Source: Deltaproteobacteria bacterium (GTDB lineage: Bacteria > Myxococcota_A > Polyangia > Polyangiales > Houyiibacteriaceae). From it: 64,000 nt of DNA. The DNA is taken from the NCBI GenBank assembly GCA_017644045.1, contig JAEPMI010000009.1, positions 310,001 through 374,000 of the forward strand, written 5' to 3'. Made by a program: the position numbers and the translations under genes. The notes below the pieces were generated by a model. That model did not search any database, was not told the DNA's origin, and worked only from the letters and a program-made list of their open reading frames with translations. Positions 17,243-26,924 of this stretch are shown here, piece after piece; position 1 is the first letter of the stretch, and every line of letters starts with the position of its first letter.

Positions 17243-17644
17243 ATGGCTCACACCATCGAGCGGGACGGGAGACTCGTCCTGGTGCGCTTCGTGGGTGGCG
17301 ACACGGACGAGGAGCTCCGCGCGCTCCTCGACTCGCTGCAACGAATCGTCACCGAGCCGGCGCTCCTGCCCGTGTTCGTGTTCGACGTGAGTCGTGGGGT
17401 CGTTCCGCCCGCGCGACAGCGCCAGATGATGGGCGAGTGGCTTCGGCGGTACTCCGGGGCAATTCGGCGAGGGTGTGTGGGCTCGGCGTATGTGCTGCCG
17501 AACCCGGGCCTCCGGGGAATGCTCACCGCGATCCTGTGGATCGCCCCCCATCCGGTTCCTCACCTGGTGTGCAAGACCGCCGCCGAGGGCAAGGCGTGGG
17601 CCCGTCAGCAGCTCGCCCTGACGAGCTCACGCACGACGCCCTGA
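17243..17644 (+). CDS. Small STAS-like hypothetical protein
   Basis: 133 residues without a signal peptide. The pattern IERDGRLVLVRFVGG followed by LLPVFVFDVSRGVVPPARQR and SAYVLPNPGLRGML is that of short SpoIIAA/STAS-like proteins common in Myxococcota, but similarity is weak. Ends just before the convergent TetR gene (stops adjoin). Role unknown. Confidence 0.68.
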   Translation: MAHTIERDGRLVLVRFVGGDTDEELRALLDSLQRIVTEPALLPVFVFDVSRGVVPPARQRQMMGEWLRRYSGAIRRGCVGSAYVLPNPGLRGMLTAILWIAPHPVPHLVCKTAAEGKAWARQQLALTSSRTTP

Positions 17645-18274
17645 TCAGCGGTGCCGTTCGAGGCCGTCGAGCCAGCTGTCCACGACCCAGTGGACGTGGG
17701 CGCGGCGCTCGCCGAGCGGCCGGTCCTCGAGGGCGTCGTCGAGGAGCACCGGACCGTAGGTGAAGTAGTTGATCACCACGGCCGACAGGCTGACGTGGAA
17801 GTGCTCGGCGCTCCGCGGCCCGCGGCTCGGCGTGATGCCTCGCAGCATCTCGCGGGTCAGCTCGAGCACCTCGCGGAGGTGCCGCCGCACCAGCGGGAGG
17901 TGAGGCCCCTCGCTCGCGATCTGGTGCTGGACGATCCGCGCGTAGGTGACGTTCTCCTCCATGAAGTCGAGGTACTCGTCGACCACTCGATGGAGGCGCT
18001 CGCGATGGTCGCCCTCGCCTGCGAAGGCTTCGGCGAGCGACGCCTTGTGCCGGGCGTAGTAGCGCTCGAGCACACGCTCGAAGAGCTCATGGGTGCTGCC
18101 GAAGTAATAGAAGACCAAGCCCTTCGCGACACCGGCTCGCTCGGCCACCGCCCGCGCCGTGAGCGCCTCCATGCCGAGCTCTTCGAGTAGCTCTTCGGCC
18201 GCGTCGAGCAGGGCACGTGCCCGTTCGTTGGTGGGCTCCTCGAACGAACCCGATTCGACTTCTACGCTTTCCAT
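17645..18274 (-). CDS. TetR-family repressor
   Basis: 209 residues. The N-terminal helix-turn-helix is typical (RARALLDAAEELLEELGM, LTARAVAERAGVAKGLVFYY). The C-terminal ligand domain is unassigned. The ATG lies one base from a perfect TTGACC-N4-GGTCAA palindrome and a second copy is 30 bp further, so it very probably represses itself and the divergent dehydrogenase/amidohydrolase operon. The inducer is unknown but likely related to that operon's substrate. Confidence 0.9.
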   Translation of the reverse strand: MESVEVESGSFEEPTNERARALLDAAEELLEELGMEALTARAVAERAGVAKGLVFYYFGSTHELFERVLERYYARHKASLAEAFAGEGDHRERLHRVVDEYLDFMEENVTYARIVQHQIASEGPHLPLVRRHLREVLELTREMLRGITPSRGPRSAEHFHVSLSAVVINYFTYGPVLLDDALEDRPLGERRAHVHWVVDSWLDGLERHR

Positions 18275-18290
18275 TTGACCACTCGGTCAA
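18275..18290. promoter_or_regulatory. TetR operator 1
   Basis: TTGACCACTCGGTCAA, perfect TTGACC/GGTCAA half-sites with a 4-bp spacer, directly against the tetR start codon. It overlaps any tetR promoter or leader. Confidence 0.78.
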
Positions 18291-18304
18291 CATCCTGTAC
18301 CACT

Positions 18305-18320
18305 TTGACCGCGTGGTCAA
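18305..18320. promoter_or_regulatory. TetR operator 2
   Basis: TTGACCGCGTGGTCAA, the same half-sites as operator 1, centre-to-centre distance 30 bp (about three helical turns), so both could be bound on one DNA face. It lies 40 bp before the dehydrogenase ATG. Confidence 0.78.
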
Positions 18321-18359
18321 GAACGGGCTGCGGAGATTGCGGAACACGAGGCGGAGACG

Positions 18360-19211
18360 ATGAAGCGGGCATACCTGGGCACTGGATTGATCGGCGGCGG
18401 GCTGGCCCAAGCGGCGGCCGGACGAGGCGACGAGGTCGTCGGCTGGAACCGCACGATCGAGAAGGCCCAGGCCCTCGAGAGCTTCGGCGTGACCGTGGCC
18501 GAGTCGGCCGAGAAAGCGGTCGAAGGCGTGACCCGCGTGCACCTGGCGCTGACCAGCGACCCGGCGGTGAACGCGGTGCTCGACGCGGTGAAGGACCACC
18601 TGGCGGACGGCGCCATCGTCATCGACCACAGCACCACCTCGCCCGAGGGCACGCTGAAGCGCGCCGAGGCCATGGAGGCCGCGGGCGTTCGCTACCTGCA
18701 CGTGCCGGTGTTCATGTCACCGGAGGCCTGCAAGGCGGGCAAGGGGATCATGATGGTCGCCGGCTCCGAGGCGCTCTTCGCTCAGGTGAAGGCCGAGCTC
18801 GAGCAGATGACGGGTCAGGTGCGATACTGCGGCGAGAAGAAGGACGCAGCCGCGACCCTGAAGCTGGTGGGCAACTGCCTCCTGCTCGCCATGGTCGGTG
18901 GCCTGGCGGATGCCTTCGCGATCGCGAAGGCCCGCGGGGTGTCTGCCCCAGATGCGCTCGGTCTCTTCGAGGCGTTCGACCCGCGCTTCGTTCTGAAGGG
19001 GCGAGGTGCGAAGATGGCTCAGGGGGACTTCGACACCCTCTGGACGCTGACGATGGCCCGGAAGGATCTGGGTCTCATGAAGGATACGGCCGGCGGCGAC
19101 GAGCGGCTGGCCGTGCTCCCGGGGTTGGGGGCACGAATGGATCAGCTGATCGCCGAAGGCGAAGACGGCCGGGACGTAGCTGTGCTGGCGCGCGACTCGA
19201 TCGCCGAGTGA
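18360..19211 (+). CDS. NAD(P)-dependent beta-hydroxyacid dehydrogenase-like oxidoreductase
   Basis: 283 residues. N-terminal Rossmann domain with LGTGLIGGGLAQAA; substrate loop DHSTTSPEGT (DxxTxxP-like); the catalytic Lys is probably in AATLKLVGNCLL. This is the 6-phosphogluconate/3-hydroxyisobutyrate dehydrogenase superfamily, which oxidises beta-hydroxy acids; the substrate cannot be read. First gene of an operon with the amidohydrolase 16 bp downstream, under two TetR operators. Confidence 0.87.
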   Translation: MKRAYLGTGLIGGGLAQAAAGRGDEVVGWNRTIEKAQALESFGVTVAESAEKAVEGVTRVHLALTSDPAVNAVLDAVKDHLADGAIVIDHSTTSPEGTLKRAEAMEAAGVRYLHVPVFMSPEACKAGKGIMMVAGSEALFAQVKAELEQMTGQVRYCGEKKDAAATLKLVGNCLLLAMVGGLADAFAIAKARGVSAPDALGLFEAFDPRFVLKGRGAKMAQGDFDTLWTLTMARKDLGLMKDTAGGDERLAVLPGLGARMDQLIAEGEDGRDVAVLARDSIAE

Positions 19212-19227
19212 GAGAAGGAACGAAGGC

Positions 19228-20985
<1,758 letters not shown>

Positions 20986-21005
20986 CGCGGTCGGCTCCAC
21001 CCAGC

Positions 21006-21084
21006 AGTACGACGACCGGGAGAGTCGAGACGAGATCCGAGGCGAGAGCCGCGGAAAGCGGTTCGATTCCCGGGCCGTTGTACT
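21006..21084 (+). other. Long hairpin between amidohydrolase and PAS-kinase operon
   Basis: AGTACGACG (21006-21014) pairs with CGTTGTACT (21076-21084), and after a small internal loop CCGGGAG (21016-21022) pairs with TTCCCGG (21067-21073). TCGA/TCGA and CCGC-GGAAA-GCGG (21049-21061) fold inside. The two wobble pairs are of the G.U type only on the plus strand, so a plus-strand RNA is favoured. It could terminate the TetR operon or act as a leader for the kinase genes, whose GTG is 12 bp away. Confidence 0.5.
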
Positions 21085-21095
21085 AACCTGGATGA

Positions 21096-22520
21096 GTGAC
21101 AGGGGCGGTCGACGAGCTTCGGTTCCTGGGCCGGGCGATGGGGAGCTGGCCTGGCTTCGTCTTGCACCTGGATGCCCACGATCGCGTCGTCTACCTGAAC
21201 CGGGTGCGCGAAGGGGGCCGCCACCGCGACGAGCTGGTCGGCCACCCGCTCCACCAGCTGGTGGTTCCCGAGGACGAGGCCCATGCCCGCGAAGCCTGCG
21301 AACGGGCTCGAGCGACGGGTGAGCCCCAGCGGATCCGGGTACGGGCAGAGGAGCCGGACGGGTCCCGCACCCTCTACGACGGCATCGTCGTGTCCTCGAC
21401 CGCGACCCCCGAGGGCGTGAACCTCACCATCTTCGCCCTGGACCAGACCGAGCTGCACCGAGCGGCCCAGGAGTCCGAGCGGACGGTGGCGAAGCTGGAG
21501 CTCGCTCGGCAGGCGACGGGCATGGCGGTGTGGGAGACGTCTCTCCCGTCCGGAGAGGGGAGCTGGGGAGAGGGCATGGAGGCGATTCACGGCGGGCCCG
21601 AGCCGAGGGATGCCGCGGAGTATGCCGGGCGTTTCGTCCACCCGGACGACCGACACGTGCTGGAAGCGGCATTCTTGGATCTCCCGAAGCGGGAGCGGAT
21701 CTCGATGGAGTATCGAATCCGCAGGCCGAGCGACGGCGAAATCCGCCTGCTTCGAGCGTTCGCGCAGGTCCTGCGAGAGGACCGTGGGACGTACCGGGTC
21801 GTGGGTGGAGTGATCGACATCACCAAGGAGCGAGAGCTCTTCGAGCGCGAACGGCGGGCTCAGAAGCTCGGAGCCGTCGGTACGCTCACCGCCGGGGTCG
21901 CGAAGCGCTTCAGTGATGTCCTCACGGTCTTGACGACCATCTTGGACGAGGTGGGCAACGCGGTCCCGACCGAGCTGCACGACGTCCTCGACGACGCCGA
22001 GCAAGCCGTCTCGCGAGGCACGGACCTCGTCACCGACCTCCTCGCGTTCGCGGGCCGGGGGTCGGAGGGTCATCGACCGCTTCGCCTGGACGAGCTCGCG
22101 GCGCAAGTGGCGCGGCTCTGCGAGCAGACGTTCGGTCGGCAGGCCGAGATTCGAACGTCCATCGAGGGCCCGCTCTGGGTCCAAGGGGACTCGAGCGCGC
22201 TCCACCAGGTCTTGATGAACCTGATGATCAACGCGCGCGATGCCATCGCGGACGGCGGCGCGATCCGGTTGCTCGCCGACGCTCGCGACGAGAGCGTCCG
22301 CGTCACCGTGAGCGACGACGGCCCCGGGATGAGCGCCGAGGTGGCCGACCGGATCTTCGAGCCCTTCTATTCGACGAAGGGCGTCTCGGGCACGGGGCTC
22401 GGCCTCTCGAGCTCCCTCGGCATCGTGCGGGACCACGGGGGTGAGCTGCAGGTCGACCCCGGAGGCGACGGTCGCGGGGCAACCTTCACGGTCGTACTCC
22501 CGCGCATCGAGGAGCCATGA
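21096..22520 (+). CDS. PAS-domain kinase homologue lacking the phospho-acceptor His
   Basis: 474 residues from a GTG start. Two PAS-like domains (about 10-125 and 130-255) precede a kinase core. Where the family has GVAH-N/D-FNN, this protein reads LTAGVAKRFSDVL, so the phospho-acceptor is Lys (K270). The ATP lid is intact: LMNLMINARDAI, DDGPGMSAEVADRIFEPF, GTGLGLSSS. The downstream gene is a paralogue with an intact His and overlaps by 4 bp (ATGA). The protein may bind ATP and act as a regulator or heterodimer partner of that kinase. Cytoplasmic. Confidence 0.88.
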   Translation: MTGAVDELRFLGRAMGSWPGFVLHLDAHDRVVYLNRVREGGRHRDELVGHPLHQLVVPEDEAHAREACERARATGEPQRIRVRAEEPDGSRTLYDGIVVSSTATPEGVNLTIFALDQTELHRAAQESERTVAKLELARQATGMAVWETSLPSGEGSWGEGMEAIHGGPEPRDAAEYAGRFVHPDDRHVLEAAFLDLPKRERISMEYRIRRPSDGEIRLLRAFAQVLREDRGTYRVVGGVIDITKERELFERERRAQKLGAVGTLTAGVAKRFSDVLTVLTTILDEVGNAVPTELHDVLDDAEQAVSRGTDLVTDLLAFAGRGSEGHRPLRLDELAAQVARLCEQTFGRQAEIRTSIEGPLWVQGDSSALHQVLMNLMINARDAIADGGAIRLLADARDESVRVTVSDDGPGMSAEVADRIFEPFYSTKGVSGTGLGLSSSLGIVRDHGGELQVDPGGDGRGATFTVVLPRIEEP

Positions 22521-23932
22521 GCAGGCCCGGACCGTCCGGCGACGATGAGCTAGCGTTCCTGCCGGAGGTGCTGGCGAGCGCGCCCGCCCTCGTCGGAGTC
22601 GTCGACGCCGACAACCGCATCCGGTTCATCAGTCGCGCGTTGGAGGGGCTGTCGCTCGCCTCCATGATCGGCCGAGACGCGATTGGCTTCGCCCATCCCG
22701 ACGACCGCGCAAGAGTCCGCGCTGCGCTCGACGAAGCTCGCGCCCTGGGCGTGACGGTGCGTTACCGGAGCCGCACCACGACGGACGCCAGGCTGGTACT
22801 CGACAACTGGGCGAGCCCCATCGCCGGGGAAGAGGGCGCGCTCGTTCTGGTGGCTCTCGACGCCACCGAGCTGGTCCGGGTCGAGTCGGCTGCCGAGTCG
22901 GCCACTGCCAAGCTGAAGCTGGCCGTCGAAGCGGCGGACATGGGGCTCTTCGAGCTGGACCTCGTCGCGGGACGTGCCCAGTGGGACGAGCGGATGTGGG
23001 CGATCCACGGTCGCGGGCCAACGCATCAGGGACACCGCTACATCGAGACCTACGTCCACCCAGAGGATCGCGCGCGGGCCGCCACCCTGATGGCCCGCGC
23101 GCTCTCCGGCGAAGCGATCCAGCCCGAGTACCGGATCCTCCACCCCGACGGGGAGCCACGTTGGCTCCGTATGTCGGTGATACCGATCGCCGAAGACGGG
23201 AACGTGGTGCGGTTCGTCGGGGGAATCATCGACGTGACCCGTGAGCGCCTCGAGCTCGAGCGCCGCCAGCGTGCCCAGCATCTCGAAGCACTCGGAACGC
23301 TGACCGCCGGAGTCGCGCACAACTTCAACAACCTGATGATGGTCCTCGTCGCGATCTTCGAAGAGCTGAGCGAGATCCTCCCAACCCATGGAGAATCCAT
23401 CAGCGACGGAGTGACGGCACTGCGCCGAGGACGCCAGATGGTGACCAGCCTGTTGGACTTTGCCGGGCCACGCGTACATGAGCGAAACCGCGTTCGGCTG
23501 GACGAGCTGCTTCGCCGAGCCGTCCGCCTCTGCGAGCAGACGTTCTCGGCCGCCATCGCCATACGGACCCGCATCGATGGCCCGCTGTGGGTGATCGGGG
23601 CCGAATCGGCGCTCGAACAGGTCGTCATGAACCTCCTGCTCAACGCCCGCGACGCGCTGGAGCCTGCCGGCGGGGCCATCTTGGTCGAGGCCGCGCAGAC
23701 GGACGATGCGGTCGTGGTCCGCGTCGTCGACGATGGACCCGGGATCCCGAAGGAACTGCAACCGACCATCTTCGATCCCTTCGTCACCACGAAGGGCGAG
23801 CAGAACACCGGTCTGGGCCTCGCCACCGCGCTCACGATCGCTCGAGAGCATGACGGAGGGCTGGAGGTGGAGAGCGAGCCAGGGGAAGGCGCCACCTTCA
23901 CCCTGACCCTGCCCTCGGTCGACGCGAGCTAG
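22517..23932 (+). CDS. PAS-domain histidine kinase
   Basis: 471 residues. Same layout as the preceding gene: two PAS-type sensor domains, then LTAGVAHNFNNLMMVL with H268, N box VMNLLLNARDAL and G boxes DDGPGIPKELQPTIFDPF/NTGLGLATAL. No membrane segment and no receiver, so it must phosphorylate a separate regulator, none of which is adjacent. Translationally coupled to its His-less paralogue (ATGA). The stop overlaps the convergent 23929-25167 gene by 4 bp. Confidence 0.9.
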   Translation: MSRPGPSGDDELAFLPEVLASAPALVGVVDADNRIRFISRALEGLSLASMIGRDAIGFAHPDDRARVRAALDEARALGVTVRYRSRTTTDARLVLDNWASPIAGEEGALVLVALDATELVRVESAAESATAKLKLAVEAADMGLFELDLVAGRAQWDERMWAIHGRGPTHQGHRYIETYVHPEDRARAATLMARALSGEAIQPEYRILHPDGEPRWLRMSVIPIAEDGNVVRFVGGIIDVTRERLELERRQRAQHLEALGTLTAGVAHNFNNLMMVLVAIFEELSEILPTHGESISDGVTALRRGRQMVTSLLDFAGPRVHERNRVRLDELLRRAVRLCEQTFSAAIAIRTRIDGPLWVIGAESALEQVVMNLLLNARDALEPAGGAILVEAAQTDDAVVVRVVDDGPGIPKELQPTIFDPFVTTKGEQNTGLGLATALTIAREHDGGLEVESEPGEGATFTLTLPSVDAS

Positions 23933-25167
23933 CGCCGACGACCGCGACGACCGCGACGGCCACCGCGACCGCGTGGCTCACCCGGGAGATCGGCCTCGCC
24001 GATGGTGGGGAGCGCGGCGGCCATCGCTCGCCCCTCGGCGCTCTTCCAGCCCAGGCCCCAGAACGGACCGCGGGCGGCGTGCGCGGGGCTCACCCGGGTC
24101 TCGAGGTCGTTGTCGCGCTCGATGGAGATCGTCGCGAGGTGGTGCCGCATCGGCAGCTGCACGCCACCCTCGGCGGTCTCCTCCGGGTGCGGCTGGATGT
24201 GCCCATCGGCCACCGCGAAGGCGATGGTCCGGTGCACCTTGCGACCATGACGGATCTGGCACTCCCAGTTGCCCGGGTGGTCTTCGAGAACCGCGGCGTT
24301 CGGCAGCCGGTCGTTCTCGTCGCCCATCGTGATGGGCAAGACGATGTGGAAGAGCTGCATGTCGTACTGATTGCGCTCGTTCTGTCGCCCCTCGCCCCAG
24401 CTCGCCATGATGCGAATGTTGTGGTCGCGCACCGTGTTCACGTTCGGGTCGTAGGTCGTGGGGAGCCGTTCGCCGTTCACGCTACAGCGCACGTTCAGGT
24501 CGCGCGCCCAGTCGTCACCGTCGGGCTCGGTGCCGTTGCTCTCCGCTTCGGCGACCCAGGTGAAGAGACCGACGTAGTTGTTGCCCATGTTCCGCGAGTT
24601 GTTCGCGTTGCGCTCACCGCCGATGAACTCGTGGATCATGGCGGTCGCGATCTCGCCGTTGTGGACGATGTAGTACTGCGACGCGCGGCGAACCCGGTCG
24701 AACTTGCGCACGAAGATGGTGTGCGTCCGGATCAGCGTGGTCGAGTCGTCGTCGCCGTTGATGAAGTGAACCTCGATGGTCACCTCGCCGGTCGCCTTGG
24801 TCAGCTGGTCGTCGTCCTTGCATCGCCCGACGTCCATGTAGCCGGGCACGCCTTCTTCAAAGGAGTAGTTGGGCCGTTGCGCCAGGCGCGCGGTGCACTC
24901 GACCGTGGCGAGCGTGCGATGCCCTTGCTTGACCACGTATTTGAGGCCGCTGTCGACGGGGATGTCGTCGCCGAAGAGCTTCGCGGTGAACTTCAGGTAC
25001 CAGCCGGCGTCCACCCGCTGGTTGTTTCGCCCCGTCTCCTCTTCGTTCTCGAGCTCGAAGTGAGCGTCGAAGTCCGAGTACATGAGCCCTTCGGGCACAT
25101 CGGCGTGGGCGGTGGTCGCCAAGCTGGCGGCGAGGGCGAGCGCCCCCAAGGTGATCGTTCGAACCAT
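23929..25167 (-). CDS. Secreted hypothetical protein with Arg/Gly-rich tail
   Basis: 412 residues. The ATG at 25167 is preceded by AGGAGG at good spacing and gives a Sec signal (MVRTITLGALALAASLATTAHA). The mature part is beta-rich with no family I recognise (YLKFTAKLFGDDIPVDSGLKY, VTIEVHFINGDDDSTTLIRT). The C-terminus is strikingly basic, PRGRGGRRGRRGRRR, which could bind LPS or nucleic acid. Divergent from the sigma-54 activator gene. Confidence 0.78.
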   Translation of the reverse strand: MVRTITLGALALAASLATTAHADVPEGLMYSDFDAHFELENEEETGRNNQRVDAGWYLKFTAKLFGDDIPVDSGLKYVVKQGHRTLATVECTARLAQRPNYSFEEGVPGYMDVGRCKDDDQLTKATGEVTIEVHFINGDDDSTTLIRTHTIFVRKFDRVRRASQYYIVHNGEIATAMIHEFIGGERNANNSRNMGNNYVGLFTWVAEAESNGTEPDGDDWARDLNVRCSVNGERLPTTYDPNVNTVRDHNIRIMASWGEGRQNERNQYDMQLFHIVLPITMGDENDRLPNAAVLEDHPGNWECQIRHGRKVHRTIAFAVADGHIQPHPEETAEGGVQLPMRHHLATISIERDNDLETRVSPAHAARGPFWGLGWKSAEGRAMAAALPTIGEADLPGEPRGRGGRRGRRGRRR

Positions 25168-25342
25168 GTCGTTCCTCCTGACAGCGCGACCGCCCACCCT
25201 CCGTGGGGGAGCGCTGCCGTCGAAACCGCTCTTTTCATGGCGCGTGCCACCTCCACCGAGGGCGCGTAGCGGTCGAAACCATTGGGGAATCACCCCCTCG
25301 ACGGGGTTTCCTGGCCCAGGTATCTTGCTCGACTCGGAGAAC

Positions 25343-25382
25343 CGACGACGAAACGTCGTCGTTTTTCGACGCGACGTCGTCG
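25343..25382 (+). promoter_or_regulatory. Terminator-shaped hairpin with alternative pairing before the activator gene
   Basis: CGACGACG (25343-25350) pairs with CGTCGTCG (25354-25361) across an AAA loop and is followed by TTTTT: a textbook intrinsic terminator. The same CGTCGTCG occurs again at 25375-25382, ending exactly at the ATG, so the left arm can pair with either copy. The two folds exclude each other, as in attenuators. Alternatively the palindrome is a DNA operator. If translation begins upstream, this segment would be coding, which cannot be excluded. Confidence 0.5.
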
Positions 25383-26924
25383 ATGAACCGCCCCACCTCG
25401 CCCGAGCCCTGGATCATGCTGCGCCGGCTCCTTCGGCAACTCCGGGCCGTCAGCCACCGCGACGACTGGCTGGAGCAGGCGCTCGATTCGCTCGTGGGCT
25501 TTCTCGACGCCGACCGCGGCCTGGTCTCGGTCCGTGAGGCGGGCGGCGACTTCGTGGTCTACGCGCGAAGCGCCGAGGGCGAGCTCAGCCGCGCCGAGTG
25601 GCAAGAGGCGAGCCAATCGGTGGTCCATCGCGTCCACGAGACCGGCCAGAGCGCGGTCTGGGAGGTGGGCGACGATGGCAGCGCGAGCCTCGCGAGTCTC
25701 GGGATCGTGGCTGTGGCAGCGGCCCCCATCCGACCGGTGGGGAGCGAGGGCCCACCCATCGGCGTGCTCTACATCGACTACCGCCGACCACGACGGATGG
25801 TCAGCCTCGCCGACCTCGAGGTGCTCGAGGCGGTGGGCGACATGGTGGCCGTGCTCCTCGACCGCGGGCGCGAGCTCGCCCGGGCGCAGCAGGCGGCGGC
25901 CGACACGCGTGTGGAGGACGCCCTGCCCTCCCTCGAGGAGCTCCTGGCGCCCGAGAGCATGCGAGGCGTGCGAGACGAGCTCGCCACCCTCGGGGAAGAC
26001 ACGCCCCTGCTGGTCACCGGAGAGTCGGGGACCGGCAAGACGCTGCTCTGCCACGCCATCGCCGAAGCGAGCAGCCGACGCCCGATCGTGCGCGCCCTGC
26101 TCGGGTCCACCGATGATCTGAACACCCTCACGTCCGAGCTCTTCGGGCACGAGCGGGGCGCCTTCTCGGGCGCCACGCGACGACGCGCCGGCCTCGTGGC
26201 GCAGGCCAACGGTGGGGTGCTGATCCTGGACGAGCTCCTGAGCCTGCCCCTCCACACGCAGCAGCTGCTGCTCGACGTCACGCAGTTCGGCACCTATCGG
26301 CCGCTTGGTTGGACGGGTCGGGAGCCGCGGCGGACCGACGTCCGAATCATCGCCGCCACCAATGGCGACCTGGAGGGCGCGGTGGCGGCCGGTCGGTTCC
26401 GCGAGGACCTGATGTACCGGCTCGCCGGCGCACGGATCCACGTCCCTCCGCTCCGCGAACGACGGCAGGACATCGCGCCGCTCGCGCAGGGGATCCTCTC
26501 CCGACTCGATCCGGAAGGGGACTGGCGTCTCTCCCTCGGCCTCCGCCGCTGGCTCGCCTCTCCGGATCTCCGCTGGTCGGGAAACGTCCGTCAGCTCGCG
26601 ATGGCGATCCGGCGCGCGCGCGACCGCTGTCTGGCGAGCGACCCGGAAGCGCGGGAGCTGCAGGTGGTCCACCTGCGCGATCGGGACGTGCACGACCCCC
26701 TGCTTCCGGAGCCTCGGTCCGCGCCGGCTGTGGACGCCGAGAGCTACGCGGCGCTGGAGCAGGCACGCGACGCACTGGACGAGAAGGAGCGAGCGCTTCT
26801 CCGCCGCGAGCTCGACCGCCACGAAGGGGTCGTCGCACGCGTCGCGCGATCGTTGAAGATCCCCCGCACGACGCTCGTCAGCCGACTGGAGCGGCTCGGG
26901 ATCGAGCGGCGCCGGAAGGGGTGA
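25383..26924 (+). CDS. GAF-domain sigma-54-dependent activator (Fis type)
   Basis: 513 residues from the ATG at 25383; an upstream in-frame GTG at 25203 would add 60 unlikely residues. The N-terminal 180 residues are GAF-like (DWLEQALDSLVGFLDADRGL, VAAAPIRPVGSEGPPIGVLY). The AAA+ domain has GESGTGKT (213-220), GAFSGA (259-264, a variant of the sigma-54-contact GAFTGA loop) and LILDELLSLPL. The C-terminus has a Fis helix-turn-helix (EGVVARVARSLKIPRTTLVSRL). Its stop overlaps the kinase gene start by one base (TGATG), so the kinase probably signals with it. Confidence 0.88.
   Translation: MNRPTSPEPWIMLRRLLRQLRAVSHRDDWLEQALDSLVGFLDADRGLVSVREAGGDFVVYARSAEGELSRAEWQEASQSVVHRVHETGQSAVWEVGDDGSASLASLGIVAVAAAPIRPVGSEGPPIGVLYIDYRRPRRMVSLADLEVLEAVGDMVAVLLDRGRELARAQQAAADTRVEDALPSLEELLAPESMRGVRDELATLGEDTPLLVTGESGTGKTLLCHAIAEASSRRPIVRALLGSTDDLNTLTSELFGHERGAFSGATRRRAGLVAQANGGVLILDELLSLPLHTQQLLLDVTQFGTYRPLGWTGREPRRTDVRIIAATNGDLEGAVAAGRFREDLMYRLAGARIHVPPLRERRQDIAPLAQGILSRLDPEGDWRLSLGLRRWLASPDLRWSGNVRQLAMAIRRARDRCLASDPEARELQVVHLRDRDVHDPLLPEPRSAPAVDAESYAALEQARDALDEKERALLRRELDRHEGVVARVARSLKIPRTTLVSRLERLGIERRRKG

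Noticed and set aside
21040-21084. tRNA suggested by GGTTCGATTCCCGGGCC
   Set aside because: The apparent T arm does not form a 5-bp stem and no D or anticodon arm can be drawn; the bases belong to the hairpin at 21006-21084.
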